Part shown: one piece after another, positions 16,602-26,394 of the stretch | Layout of the letters: the number at the start of each line of letters is the position of its first letter | Position numbering within the stretch: the stretch's first letter is position 1 | From: Thermoplasmata archaeon | GTDB taxonomy: Archaea > Thermoplasmatota > Thermoplasmata > Thermoplasmatales > Thermoplasmataceae | NCBI GenBank assembly: GCA_021794355.1 | Contig: JAJYRA010000069.1 | Coordinates: 1 to 64,000, forward strand | DNA length: 64,000 nucleotides | Direction of reading: 5' to 3' | The notes under the pieces: generated by a model | The model's database searches: none | What the model saw: only the letters and a program-made list of their open reading frames with translations | Told to the model about the DNA's origin: nothing | Translations under genes and position numbers: made by a program

Positions 16602-18310
16602 TTAACATTACCTCCTGTTCTCCACAGTTTGTCCACTTTGTTTCTTACTATTATAACCAGAATGACTGATGGTATTATACTCAATATGCTTGATGCTGCA
16701 AGCATTCCATACCCAACTGCCTCATGTCCGATGGCTCCTCCAATGAGGATGGTTACGGTCTGGGCACCACTAGGGTAATAAATATTCAGATTAAATGGGG
16801 AATAGGTCAGTGCCAGAGGGAAAATGAGTGCACCCCATGCCAGTATAAAAGCATAAAGGAACGTTACAAACATCCCATCATAGCTGAGGGGAATTATGAC
16901 CTTCTTAATGGTCCTAAAGAGATTCATTCCATCCATATTGGCAGCCTCTTCAACGTGCTTTGGAAAGTTCTGGTAGAAATTATACATCATCCATATGGAC
17001 AGGGGAAGTATGAAAACCGGATAGGATATTATGAGCCCAGAAATCTGATTCAATTGGCCCAGTGAGGCAATTATATTGTGCATCGGAATCAAGAATATTA
17101 TGGTTGGAAGTGAATATATAAACAGTACGAAGCCTATAAACTTGAGACCACCCAGCTTATATCTGGCAGCAACATATGCCGCGGGCAGCCCTATAAAAAC
17201 CACGATTATCGATGCTATCAGGGATGCAATAATACTGGAGGTGAAGTATGGCAAACCTGCTGTAAGTGCGATTCTGTAATTGGATGATGTGAGATGGGCA
17301 GGATAGAACATAGGTGGAATACTGATAATCTCCGACAGGGGCTTTATGGAATCAATACCCAGAAATACTATGGGTCCAATGAGGAATAGAATAAATAAGA
17401 AAATGCCGATGTATACACCAATTTTAGGCAATTCTTTATTGGGAAGGAATTTCATTCCTGATCTCCATATTCTTGACGTTTTAACTTTGGACGTTTTCAA
17501 GGTGAAGTAAACGAAAACCAGGGTGAACATTGATGATAATATTGAAACTATAATTATAATCACGGCAGCCAGCCCAACGTCCTGCCCATAATAATTTTGA
17601 TAGGCAAAATATGAGAGATCGTTTATTCCAAAGGGGCTGGAATAACTGTTAAGAACGTATATGGGATCAAATGTGAACGAACCATACATTAACATGAGGA
17701 CAAAGGCAGAAAGTATGTTCGATTTTATGTAAAGAACATCAATGTTGATGAGTTTCCTCACTCCTCTCACTCCGTCCATGGACGTTGCCTCTTCAAGTGA
17801 GGGTGGAATGGATTTCAAGCCTGAGTAAACAATCAATGTGGCTAAGGGCAGACTGGACCACACATCCACCAGGACAACGCTCCATGCGGTTTGGAATATA
17901 TTTTGATGACCCAAGTAGTACGGTATACCATAGGAAGGATTCATCATGAGAAGCCATATATTCGCCGATGTTACCTGCGGAATAAATGAAGGCAAGAGTA
18001 TGAGGGGAATAAGATAGGGTTTGTTTATCCTTTTTATCAGTGTTGCAAGGGGGATTGCAAGAAGAACATCTATTATCGGCACAGCCAGCGTATATATAAT
18101 GGTATTATCAATTAATTGAGAAAGATGCGGTGTCTGGAAGAATATAACATAATTCTTTATGCCGGCAAAGGTTGCAACCTCAGCAAAATTGAAAGTTTCA
18201 AAAGATATTACGACATTGTCAAAAATAGGATATAAAACAAAAATAAAAAAATAGAGAAGTGCAGGTAAGGTAACGATTAAGGCCTGTTTCTTAATGGAGG
18301 ACTTCATCAT
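16598..18310 (-). CDS. Fused sugar ABC permease (MalF-MalG in one chain)
   Basis: About 570 residues carrying two permease halves in one polypeptide. Half one spans about 10-280 with EAA loop LEEATSMDGVRGVRKL. Half two spans about 300-560 with EAA loop VEEAANMDGMNLFRTI. Most CUT1 systems use two separate permease genes, so this is a gene fusion with both contact loops kept. I start at ATG 18310 (MMKSSIKK), 1 bp after the binding-protein stop; the longer frame to 18328 lies inside the upstream gene. Confidence 0.9.
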   Translation of the reverse strand: MMKSSIKKQALIVTLPALLYFFIFVLYPIFDNVVISFETFNFAEVATFAGIKNYVIFFQTPHLSQLIDNTIIYTLAVPIIDVLLAIPLATLIKRINKPYLIPLILLPSFIPQVTSANIWLLMMNPSYGIPYYLGHQNIFQTAWSVVLVDVWSSLPLATLIVYSGLKSIPPSLEEATSMDGVRGVRKLINIDVLYIKSNILSAFVLMLMYGSFTFDPIYVLNSYSSPFGINDLSYFAYQNYYGQDVGLAAVIIIIVSILSSMFTLVFVYFTLKTSKVKTSRIWRSGMKFLPNKELPKIGVYIGIFLFILFLIGPIVFLGIDSIKPLSEIISIPPMFYPAHLTSSNYRIALTAGLPYFTSSIIASLIASIIVVFIGLPAAYVAARYKLGGLKFIGFVLFIYSLPTIIFLIPMHNIIASLGQLNQISGLIISYPVFILPLSIWMMYNFYQNFPKHVEEAANMDGMNLFRTIKKVIIPLSYDGMFVTFLYAFILAWGALIFPLALTYSPFNLNIYYPSGAQTVTILIGGAIGHEAVGYGMLAASSILSIIPSVILVIIVRNKVDKLWRTGGNVN

Positions 18311-18311
18311 A

Positions 18312-19661
18312 TTACAGGGTAATCCCACGATTGTTTAATTCAGTTTGCCATTCCTGCGCTGCAGTATTTAAAGCATCCCTCGGAGTAGTTGTTCCTGTCA
18401 GATATTTATACACCTGATCATTGAAATCCGGTATAAGGGTTGAGAATAGAGGTGAAGCTTTCATAAATACCTGTGAATAGGTTTTGTTTACCTTAATTGT
18501 TGCCGAGTAGTTATTGACCTGTGATAGCCAGGAGAAACCCGGGAGTTTGGAGGCAGATGAAAGTCCTGTATAGGTTGAAGGCACGAATGAATAATTCTTT
18601 ATGCCCATTGAAAACTCACTGTTAGATGAGGCAAATTGCAGGAATTTCAGATCCAGAGAGATGTTGGCACTGTATGGGTTCACTCCAAGGAATGTGGGTG
18701 AATAACCAGTATATCCTCCAGGCAGAAGTGAAATTCCAAGATCATTCTTCACTTTAGAAGAGCTGTTCTCATAGGTTGGCAGGAAACTGGACCATGCAAG
18801 TCCCATTGAGTAATCTCCAGTACCAAAGTATAATTCCTGTTGACTGTACCCTATGGGTTGAGAGGCAACTGAAGGCTCATAACCGGTAAGATTCTTGTAC
18901 ATCTTTAATGCCTGAACACCATAATTGTTGTTATAGGATATGTTCACCTTATTATTCTGGAAACCAAAATAGGTCCAGTAATTTGGCGAGCTATCCATAG
19001 GAATTCCTGTGACGGGTTTTCCTTGACCATAGGGATAGAAGAGGTTATAAAATGTATCTATTATGGAATGAGAGGCGCTGTCTGGAAACATTAGAGCATA
19101 TTTATTATTTATCCCATTGAAACTTGTATGTGTTGAAACATAATTGGAAACGTCATTCAAAGCAGTCCAATTCCCAAGCTTGGACGGAGTTATATTGAAG
19201 TGATACTTTGAATAAAACCCACTTTCCAGTGAAGGATTGTTGAATACTGTTTTATTGTAAACCAGAATGTAACCAACCACTGTATGAATAGGTATCCCTA
19301 TGAAATTATACCCGCTGCCTGTGGTATTTGGTGCGAATCCGCCGGAGGCAAGATCCCCGGAGAGATAGTTGGCTGAATTAAGGTATTTCTGCCCAAGTGT
19401 GCTGTTAAGGTTGTAAAGATAGGGGGCAAGGGCAGGAGATTGTGATGCATAATACATGAATATATCCGGTGGTGCGGTTCTTCCCTGTAAGGCAGATAGG
19501 GCAGTTGTTGACATATCGCTGTATCCGACTGAATTTACCTGTACAACAACATTGGGGTTTTCCTTTTCAAACTGTGAACCCACCGCTTTAAGGTAGGCTT
19601 CAGTCATACTCCCAGAATCCACCATTATACTTATGGTCTGCTTTTTCGCAGGTTTTTCCAA
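18312..19661 (-). CDS. Family 1 sugar-binding protein of CUT1 ABC transporter (N-terminal anchor interrupted)
   Basis: About 449 residues of a family 1 extracellular solute-binding protein (SMTEAYLKAVGSQFEKENPNVVVQVNSVGY, PPDIFMYYASQSPALAPYL, then a long Ser/Asn/Tyr-rich body with sequons). No signal peptide is encoded from the TTG at 19661. The missing anchor lies in frame just upstream, behind a UGA (see 19662-19751). The same operon supplies the fused permease and ATPase. If the UGA is real, the protein is either not exported, rescued by readthrough, or being lost. Confidence 0.85.
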   Translation of the reverse strand: MEKPAKKQTISIMVDSGSMTEAYLKAVGSQFEKENPNVVVQVNSVGYSDMSTTALSALQGRTAPPDIFMYYASQSPALAPYLYNLNSTLGQKYLNSANYLSGDLASGGFAPNTTGSGYNFIGIPIHTVVGYILVYNKTVFNNPSLESGFYSKYHFNITPSKLGNWTALNDVSNYVSTHTSFNGINNKYALMFPDSASHSIIDTFYNLFYPYGQGKPVTGIPMDSSPNYWTYFGFQNNKVNISYNNNYGVQALKMYKNLTGYEPSVASQPIGYSQQELYFGTGDYSMGLAWSSFLPTYENSSSKVKNDLGISLLPGGYTGYSPTFLGVNPYSANISLDLKFLQFASSNSEFSMGIKNYSFVPSTYTGLSSASKLPGFSWLSQVNNYSATIKVNKTYSQVFMKASPLFSTLIPDFNDQVYKYLTGTTTPRDALNTAAQEWQTELNNRGITL

Positions 19662-19751
19662 AATAATTATTCCCGCTCAAGCTATAACGACTATCACGAC
19701 AATCGCGATAGCAATCCAGATTTTTGTTTTACCTTTAGATGAGTTTTGCAT
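19662..19751 (-). other. Signal-anchor segment with in-frame UGA upstream of binding protein
   Basis: Starting at ATG 19751 the frame reads MQNSSKGKTKIW and a strong hydrophobic stretch (IAIAIVVIVVIA). It then meets TGA at 19677-19679 (codon 25) and continues AGIIILEKPAKK straight into the binding protein. This is a textbook anchor, so the true gene very likely starts at 19751. The UGA is a nonsense mutation, a readthrough site or a sequence error. Confidence 0.7.
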
Positions 19752-19931
19752 GTTTACTCAAAACTACATTTAATTCCTTACTTAATCTTTTTCTATATAG
19801 AATTAGTAACAAAGCCTCATTATATTTGAAAATAAAAAAAAGGTCGAAAAGTGAAAAAGATAGTAGAGAGTCGGTTAATTAAAGATAAACAAGTTTTTAA
19901 TAGAAAGATATCATAAAAGATTCGTGAATTT

Positions 19932-21194
19932 ATGAAAAATGGTGGCAGAGATGTTTATATGGTTTCTGGCGGAGTAACCAAGTTTACAAAGTCAAACCCT
20001 GGAATGGATTTTAGATTGAGAACAAAGCATGCATTCGATTATGCGTTGAAGGATATTGATATAAGCGTCAAGGATATTGATGGATCGGTTGCATCATATT
20101 TTTCAGATCATTTTCAGAGGCAATTAATGTCTGGAATAATGGCACAGGATTATCTTGCCTTAACACCAAAGCCCAGCAAAAGGGTTGAAGGTGGAGGGGC
20201 TACTGGAGGTCTCGCTTTTCAAACCGGCGTGGAAGAAGTGGCTTCAGGAAGGATGGATGTATGCGCCGTTTATGGCTTTGAAACAATGTCTCATGTAAAC
20301 ACATGGAAAGGGAACGAATTCATAGCGCTGGCAAGTGACACAAATTTCGATTATCCCGTTGGTGGATTCTACACCGGTTATTATGCAATGATGGCAGTCA
20401 GGCATATGCATGAATTCGGAACTACCCTGGAGCAACTGGCAAAGGTATCCGTGAAAAATCACGGAAATGCCTTACATAACCCATATTCCCAGAGCCCTAT
20501 GAAAATTACGGTAGAGGACGTGAGAAACTCTCAAATGGTCTCTTATCCTCTGACAAGGCTTGATGTATGCACCATGTCTGATGGGGCGGCTGTGGCCATT
20601 CTTGCATCGGAGGAAAAGGCGTTCGAAATGTGCGATCATCCGGTCAAGATAAGCGGAATTGGCACCGGTACAGATACAATGAGGTTATCAGACAGGCCTT
20701 TCCTCAAGGTTCCCCTATTGCCCAATGAGAAGGAATCAGATTACAAGAACCTTCAATATCCTGGGGTCCATTCGTTCAGAGCAGGCAGATCTGCAGCCTT
20801 GGAAGCGTACAAAAACGCAGGCATTACGGATCCGCTTGAAGAGCTTGATCTTATAGAATTACACGATGCCTACACTTCATCGGAAATACAGACCTATGAG
20901 GACCTTGGTCTCTGTAAATACGGGGAAGGAGGAGCATTCATTGATGAGGGGAAATCAAATCTCAACGGAAAAGTTGCAGTTAATCCATCAGGGGGTCTTT
21001 TAGCATCCGGACATCCTGTGGGAGCCACAGGTATCATGCAGTCGGTCTTTATGTTCTGGCAGCTCCAGCATAGTATAAAAAAGCATTTTAAGGATGACAC
21101 TCTGCAGGTTAAAAATGCGAAAAAAGGACTCATACACAGTCACGCGGGTACAGGTACTTATGTGACAGTATCAATTATGGAGGCGGTACAATGA
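19932..21194 (+). CDS. Thiolase-fold protein (SCP2-thiolase/acetyl-CoA acetyltransferase family) lacking catalytic Cys
   Basis: A 420-residue thiolase-superfamily protein. The body matches archaeal acetyl-CoA C-acetyltransferases: ELHDAYTSSE with the motif histidine, NPSGGLLASGHPVGATG with the second histidine, and VASGRMDVCAVYGFE. But the nucleophile loop reads VEGGGATGG, with Gly89 where Cys is expected (CASGG). The C-terminal CxG site reads HSHAGTG. It overlaps the DUF35 gene by 4 bp, as in archaeal thiolase/HMG-CoA-synthase/DUF35 complexes and in SCP2-like aldolases (Ltp2 with ChsH2). Its chemistry is therefore uncertain: an acyl-transfer partner or aldolase-like activity. Confidence 0.8.
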   Translation: MKNGGRDVYMVSGGVTKFTKSNPGMDFRLRTKHAFDYALKDIDISVKDIDGSVASYFSDHFQRQLMSGIMAQDYLALTPKPSKRVEGGGATGGLAFQTGVEEVASGRMDVCAVYGFETMSHVNTWKGNEFIALASDTNFDYPVGGFYTGYYAMMAVRHMHEFGTTLEQLAKVSVKNHGNALHNPYSQSPMKITVEDVRNSQMVSYPLTRLDVCTMSDGAAVAILASEEKAFEMCDHPVKISGIGTGTDTMRLSDRPFLKVPLLPNEKESDYKNLQYPGVHSFRAGRSAALEAYKNAGITDPLEELDLIELHDAYTSSEIQTYEDLGLCKYGEGGAFIDEGKSNLNGKVAVNPSGGLLASGHPVGATGIMQSVFMFWQLQHSIKKHFKDDTLQVKNAKKGLIHSHAGTGTYVTVSIMEAVQ

Positions 21195-21682
21195 CAATAG
21201 ATTACAATGCTAAAATGCCGGAAACACAGGAAGGTACAGAGGTATACAATACAGATCCCTTGATAGTTAAGTCCCATTATGAAATAGACTATATCCACAG
21301 TTATGCCCAGGATTCTGAGTTCTTCAGGGCACTGGGAAAAAAGAAACTGATGGGAAGCAAGTGTGAAGAATGTGGGTATGTTTATGCAACTCCAAGAGGA
21401 CACTGCATGATCTGCGGCGCCGAGACAAAATGGCATGAATTGCCAAATGAAGGAAAAATACACACTTTTACCACATGTTACTTTGGAAGCGAGAAGTTTC
21501 TTCCAGAAACACCATTCAACCTGATTATGGTAGAATTCGAGGGAGTGGATTCCTTATTTATGGCAAGATTGATTGGAGCTTCTCTTGAGGACATAAAAAT
21601 AGGAATGAAGGTAAAGGCTAAATTTAAGAGAAATCTAACATACAGCCCAACAGATGTGTATTTCGTACCGGCGAAAGAATAA
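21191..21682 (+). CDS. DUF35 OB-fold protein, acyl-CoA-binding partner of thiolase-fold protein
   Basis: A 163-residue protein with the DUF35 layout. An N-terminal helix (SEFFRALGKKKLMGSKC) leads into a rubredoxin-like zinc ribbon with cysteines in CEECGYVYATPRGHCMIC. An OB-fold domain follows (IHTFTTCYFG, FNLIMVEFEGVDSLFMARL). In the archaeal acetoacetyl-CoA thiolase/HMGCS complex the DUF35 subunit shares the CoA site; in Ltp2-ChsH2 it supports an aldolase. Coupled by a 4-bp overlap to the upstream gene, so the two proteins very likely form one complex. Confidence 0.9.
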   Translation: MTIDYNAKMPETQEGTEVYNTDPLIVKSHYEIDYIHSYAQDSEFFRALGKKKLMGSKCEECGYVYATPRGHCMICGAETKWHELPNEGKIHTFTTCYFGSEKFLPETPFNLIMVEFEGVDSLFMARLIGASLEDIKIGMKVKAKFKRNLTYSPTDVYFVPAKE

Positions 21683-21686
21683 TAAC

Positions 21687-23186
21687 ATGACAAACACAAA
21701 TTTTTTTTCCAATCAGGACAAGAAAGTCTTTATTTTAAAAATGGAGAGCCAAATAGATCGAGGCGCATTACTTTCAAGATATAGCAGAACTTCAAATCTG
21801 GATATAAGAGATCTTTATAAAAAAGAGTTCGAGGAAAATCCGGAAAGGGGGAAAAAGTTTTATGAAAGGGTTTTCCTGGAATATGGGGACGAATCCGTAG
21901 CAGAACTGGTCACGGTCCAATTGGGGATACAGGGAGTATCTAACATTGTTACCAAGATAATAGAAGAAGCAAGGGTTGGCCTTTCATATCTGGAGAAATC
22001 ATCCAGATATGTAAGTTATGAAAAAAAATTAAAAGGCAAATACCTGTACCTGAACTTTGATGAAACTGGCATTGATAAGAAATTTGAAAGCAGGTACAAT
22101 CACCTGATGGACTCATTCTTTGAACTGTACTCGTTCGGAATTCCAATTATCGAAAAAGCAATTCGGAAGGATTATCCAGAAACACTTTTTAACATAAACG
22201 GCCAGGAATCTGCCTTAAAGGCCTATAATACTTCCATAAGATCCAGAACTATGGACGAGATAAGATCTGTATTACCCGCCGCCACCGTAACAAATCTGGG
22301 TATCTCAGGAAACATCAGAGCTTTCATCTATCTCATTCAGAGGCTTGACTCCAGTGGTTTGCCAGAGGCCATATCTTTATCCAATACATTGTATGAAGAA
22401 CTCTTCTCTGAATTTGAAAATTTGATTAAATCAGCAAGAGATAAATACGGAACCGTAAATTCTCAATATCTCAAAAAATTTAAAAATACGGAGCAATCAG
22501 GAAAGTTCCAGACAAGCACAGAATCATCCAATGAAATTAAAGTGGAGCTTTTGGACTATACTAATGAACCTGCAGGGAAGATTGCTGATATATTTAAATT
22601 CTCAATGGGAAACCCTACCCAAACACATAGGGAAGAAATTATAAAGAAAATAGGAGAACTTAGACAGAATAGAAGGAACAAAATCCCTAGGGAATTTGAG
22701 TTCATTAACCTATCATACCGGGTCACCATTAATTATGGTGCCTTCAGAGAATTACAGAGGCACAGGTTCCTCAGTATAATACGAAAATCTCTCAATCCCT
22801 CCCTTGGATATTACATCCCAGAATACATAAGAAACAATGAACAGATCTACAGTAAACTTGAGAATCTTTTAAACGAAGCAGAAACTCTTTTCAGCGACAT
22901 TCAAAATGAATATGGTGGAGAAATAGCCCAATATATCTTGCCATACTGCACAAATTATGAGATCCTTATACATACCAATCTGAGAGAACTTGTCTATTTT
23001 TCAGAACTTCGATCAACTCCTCAATCTCATCCAGACTTAAGGGAACTTTCAATAGAAATGGTGGATACTTTTCTGGAGAAGGAGAAGGAATTTGAGCCGC
23101 TTTTCAAATTTATGGATAGAGGAGTTTACCCCATAGGAAGATTCTTCCAGGAATATAGCAAGGAGGAAAAGATTAAAAAATTGTAG
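21687..23186 (+). CDS. Duplicated ThyX-like protein (flavin-dependent thymidylate synthase family)
   Basis: About 499 residues made of two ThyX-like halves. The second half (from about 290) keeps the ThyX signature FRELQRHRFLSIIRKS and the closing NLRELVYFSELRSTPQSHPDLRELS. The first half has the related fold (LEKSSRYVSYE, NIRAFIYLIQRLD), but its RHR motif reads EEAR. So it looks like a pseudo-dimer with one good nucleotide/flavin site per chain. It is start-adjusted to ATG 21687, 5 bp after the DUF35 gene. Function may be dTMP synthesis from dUMP or a related flavin reaction. Confidence 0.75.
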   Translation: MTNTNFFSNQDKKVFILKMESQIDRGALLSRYSRTSNLDIRDLYKKEFEENPERGKKFYERVFLEYGDESVAELVTVQLGIQGVSNIVTKIIEEARVGLSYLEKSSRYVSYEKKLKGKYLYLNFDETGIDKKFESRYNHLMDSFFELYSFGIPIIEKAIRKDYPETLFNINGQESALKAYNTSIRSRTMDEIRSVLPAATVTNLGISGNIRAFIYLIQRLDSSGLPEAISLSNTLYEELFSEFENLIKSARDKYGTVNSQYLKKFKNTEQSGKFQTSTESSNEIKVELLDYTNEPAGKIADIFKFSMGNPTQTHREEIIKKIGELRQNRRNKIPREFEFINLSYRVTINYGAFRELQRHRFLSIIRKSLNPSLGYYIPEYIRNNEQIYSKLENLLNEAETLFSDIQNEYGGEIAQYILPYCTNYEILIHTNLRELVYFSELRSTPQSHPDLRELSIEMVDTFLEKEKEFEPLFKFMDRGVYPIGRFFQEYSKEEKIKKL

Positions 23187-23276
23187 GATTGATTTTTCAC
23201 GGCAATTTTAAACTGATACATCAAAAAGTCAATGATACCCCTTATTTGTAATTCCATTAAAACGTTGTAAATTTAA

Positions 23277-23426
23277 CATTTTAAGAACATTTTTTTAAGA
23301 AGTGATTACAGGGAAATTGAAACAGACCAGAGCCTAACACGTAGCGGATCAATTTACGCAACCCTTTCGGTGAAATTCGAGGCAGATTCATTCTCTATCT
23401 CAGGTAAGGAAGTTCGCCTTAAATAA
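23277..23426 (+). pseudogene. Coding-like remnant between ThyX-like gene and thermosome
   Basis: Within the 376-bp gap a stretch without a start codon translates to a sensible beta-rich peptide (YREIETDQSLTRSGSIYATL, VKFEADSFSISGKEVRLK) and ends in TAA. It vaguely recalls the first half of Pcc1-like proteins, but that is weak. The rest of the gap holds the thermosome promoter. Confidence 0.25.
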
Positions 23427-23562
23427 CAGGGGTATATGAACGAAGTATCAAATCTAAATTACCCTTAAATTTAAACACTTTTTTATCCGTTTATGGGGAG
23501 AAATTAGCATAACATTTATATTGAAGAACAAATTTACCAGATAGCAATAAGGAGGAAAGAAA

Positions 23563-25206
23563 ATGTTAAACGGACAGATGCCGATATTTATATTAAAGGA
23601 AGGAACCAGCAGGGATCAGGGAAAAAGTGCTCAGAAGAACAACATAGATGCAGCAAAAGCAATTGCTGAAGCTGTAAGGACTACTCTGGGCCCAAAGGGA
23701 ATGGACAAGATGCTTGTGGATTCCATTGGAGATATAATAATTTCAAATGATGGAGCCACAATATTGAAGGAAATGGATGTAGATCACCCAACTGCGAAGA
23801 TGATAGTTGAAGTTGCAAAATCACAGGACACAGCAGTGGGAGACGGCACAACAACATCAGTAGTCCTCGCTGGGGAGTTCCTGAAACAGGCAGAAGAACT
23901 TTTGGAACAGGGAGTACATCCAACCGTAATAGCCAACGGATACAGACTTGCGGTAAATGAAGCCAAGAAGGAATTGGAAAGCATTGCAAAGAGTGTTAAG
24001 GATGACAAGTCCCTGGAGCAGGTTGCAAGAACAGCACTTTCTGGAAAAAATATAGGTCTTGGCGGTGACTTGCTTTATAAATTAATTGTTAAGGCAGTTA
24101 ACGCAGTTGCAGAGGAGAAAAATCATAAATTTTTCGTCGAACCATCAAGCATTAAGATCGACAAGAAAAGCGGTGGAAGTGTAAACGATACAGAACTGAT
24201 TATGGGTCTGGTAATCGATAAGGAGAAGGTTCATGCAAAAATGCCTTCAGTTGTCAACGATGCCAAAATTGCCCTGATAGATTCAGCCTTGGAAATTAAG
24301 AAGACAGAAATAGAGGCAAAGGTACAGATTTCAGATCCCTCAAAGATACAGGACTTCCTGGATCAAGAAGTTGACACTTTCAAGGACATGGTCAAGAAAA
24401 TTAAGGCAAGTGGTGCTAATGTGGTGCTTTGCCAGAAAGGCATTGATGATATTGCACAGCATTATCTTGCCAAGGAAGGAATTTACGCTGTTAGGAGAGT
24501 CAAGAAGAGTGACATGGAAAAGCTTGCAAAGGCAACTGGAGCTAAATTAGTTACAAATCTGGATGATCTGTCAGAATCATTCCTGGGAAAGGCTAAGAAG
24601 GTAGAAGAGAAGAAGATTGGGGATGACAGGATGACCTTTGTTACAGGATGCAATAACCCCAAGGCAGTTAGCATCTTGATAAGAGGTGGTACCGAGCATG
24701 TTGTTTCAGAAATAGAAAGAGCACTCAACGATGCAATCCGTGTTGTAGCCATAACAAAGGAAGATGGAAAAATCCTTCCAGGCGGTGGAGCTGTAGAGGC
24801 TGAATTAGCCCTAAGGATAAGGGCATATGCCGCAAGTGTAGGTGGAAGAGAGCAATTAGCCATAGATGCTTTCGCTAAGGCTCTTGAAGTCATACCAAGA
24901 ACACTGGCGGAGAATGCAGGAATGGACCCAATCAACACACTCATCCAGCTCAAAGCTGAGCACGAGAAAAAGAACGTAAACTTCGGAATCAACTTCACTG
25001 AGAATAATGTATCCGATATGTTCTCAATCGGCGTTTTTGATCCTCTTAAGGTGAAGAAACATGCTCTTGAAAGCGCTGTTGAGGTTGCCACCATGATCCT
25101 GAGAATAGACGATGTTGTGGCAAGCAAAAAGAGCGCACCATCCGCAGGAGGAAACCCCGGTGGAATGGGAGGCATGGGTGGAATGGGCGGTATGCCCCCC
25201 TACTAA
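23563..25206 (+). CDS. Thermosome subunit (group II chaperonin)
   Basis: A 547-residue chaperonin that folds proteins in a double ring using ATP. Visible motifs are [67 protein letters not shown] and a C-terminal GGM-rich tail ([16 protein letters not shown]). A strong AAGGAGG ribosome site sits 8 bp before the ATG, in contrast to the leaderless genes around it. Single gene with its own promoter. Confidence 0.98.
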   Translation: MLNGQMPIFILKEGTSRDQGKSAQKNNIDAAKAIAEAVRTTLGPKGMDKMLVDSIGDIIISNDGATILKEMDVDHPTAKMIVEVAKSQDTAVGDGTTTSVVLAGEFLKQAEELLEQGVHPTVIANGYRLAVNEAKKELESIAKSVKDDKSLEQVARTALSGKNIGLGGDLLYKLIVKAVNAVAEEKNHKFFVEPSSIKIDKKSGGSVNDTELIMGLVIDKEKVHAKMPSVVNDAKIALIDSALEIKKTEIEAKVQISDPSKIQDFLDQEVDTFKDMVKKIKASGANVVLCQKGIDDIAQHYLAKEGIYAVRRVKKSDMEKLAKATGAKLVTNLDDLSESFLGKAKKVEEKKIGDDRMTFVTGCNNPKAVSILIRGGTEHVVSEIERALNDAIRVVAITKEDGKILPGGGAVEAELALRIRAYAASVGGREQLAIDAFAKALEVIPRTLAENAGMDPINTLIQLKAEHEKKNVNFGINFTENNVSDMFSIGVFDPLKVKKHALESAVEVATMILRIDDVVASKKSAPSAGGNPGGMGGMGGMGGMPPY

Positions 25207-25216
25207 AATTCTTAAA

Positions 25217-25223
25217 TTTTTTT
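25217..25223 (+). terminator. T-rich tract after thermosome gene
   Basis: A run of seven T lies 11 bp after the thermosome stop codon, in an AT-rich stretch and before the next promoter. Archaeal RNA polymerase stops on such oligo-T tracts without a hairpin. No direct evidence beyond sequence and position. Confidence 0.35.
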
Positions 25224-25286
25224 ATCAATCCTATTATACCGTAAAATATTATTTATCCTTTTAAGTAATGCAGTCACGGTAAAAAT

Positions 25287-26393
25287 ATGAATCTTTACGA
25301 ATATATGGGAAAGCAAATTTTTCGTAAGTATGGCATCCCCGTACCGGAGAGCTATCTTGTAGAAAAACCATCAGATGCTAGAAAATATGAAATGCCAGTT
25401 GTTGTCAAATCCCAGATACTCCTGGGTGGAAGAGGGAAGTCAGGTGGTATTAAATTTGCAAAGTCTCAGGAAGAACTGGATTCCGGTATTAAGGAGCTCC
25501 TTGGTTCAAAAATCAGGGGTCTCACAGTAACCAAAGTTCTCATTGAGCAGATGATACATATTAAAAAAGAGATGTATGTGAGTATTGCACTTGACAGAAC
25601 GGAAAAAAAGCCAATCCTCATAGCAACCACTCAGGGAGGAGTCGAAATAGAGTCCATCCCCCATGATCAACTGTATACGAGGCATATAGACCCAATTTTG
25701 GGGTATTCAGACTTCATCGGAAGGGAAGCGGTTGCTTTCATGAAACTGGAACCGGACATTGCAAAGCAATTTCTTTCCATATTGAGGATACTTTACAGGA
25801 TATGGGACGAGGAAGATTGCGAATTAGTGGAAATAAACCCTCTTGTCATAACCGAGGAAGGAAAATTGATTGCAGCAGATTCAAAAGTTGTAGTGGATAG
25901 TGATTCCGTGTTCAGGCATAAGGAGTTTGAAGTTATAGATCCAGAGAAAACACCCCTTGAACTGGAAGCATCCCAAAAAGGTTATGCCTTTATAGAACTG
26001 GATGGGAATATTGGGGTTATTGCCAATGGTGCAGGTCTCACAATGGCAACACTGGACGCCTTGACACTGCACAAGGGTAAACCTAGAAATTTCCTGGATC
26101 TGGGAGGAACGGACAATTCAGATATTGTTTCGAACGCCTTTGATCTCGTTCTGAAAGCAAAACCCACCGCAATTCTTGTGAATATATTCGGTGGCGTTAC
26201 AAAATGTGACACAGTTGCAAACGGTATTGTAATGGCAAAAAATAAGCTGAATATCAAGCTTCCCATTGTAGTGAGGCTCAGTGGAGTTAGAGATGACGAG
26301 GGAAGGAAAATATTAAAGGACAGCAATATCGACTCCTATCCAACCATGATGGAAGCCATTGAACGAGTCGTGAAATTAGCAGGAGGTAATTAA
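25287..26393 (+). CDS. sucC: Succinyl-CoA synthetase beta subunit
   Basis: A 368-residue ATP-grasp subunit. It opens NLYEYMGKQIFRKYGIPVPES, has the nucleotide-binding KSQILLGGRGKSGG, VEINPLVITEEG for metal binding, and the CoA-ligase loop GVIANGAGLTMATLD with the IFGGVTKCD segment. It forms succinyl-CoA or the reverse with phosphorylation of ADP or GDP. The alpha subunit gene follows after 1 bp. Confidence 0.96.
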   Translation: MNLYEYMGKQIFRKYGIPVPESYLVEKPSDARKYEMPVVVKSQILLGGRGKSGGIKFAKSQEELDSGIKELLGSKIRGLTVTKVLIEQMIHIKKEMYVSIALDRTEKKPILIATTQGGVEIESIPHDQLYTRHIDPILGYSDFIGREAVAFMKLEPDIAKQFLSILRILYRIWDEEDCELVEINPLVITEEGKLIAADSKVVVDSDSVFRHKEFEVIDPEKTPLELEASQKGYAFIELDGNIGVIANGAGLTMATLDALTLHKGKPRNFLDLGGTDNSDIVSNAFDLVLKAKPTAILVNIFGGVTKCDTVANGIVMAKNKLNIKLPIVVRLSGVRDDEGRKILKDSNIDSYPTMMEAIERVVKLAGGN

Positions 26394-26394
26394 A

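Noticed and set aside
24483-25175. A 230-codon open frame antisense to the thermosome gene
   Set aside because: It is a shadow of a strongly conserved chaperonin gene. It has no ribosome site, promoter or recognisable domain, and its Ser/Leu-rich composition follows from the sense codons.
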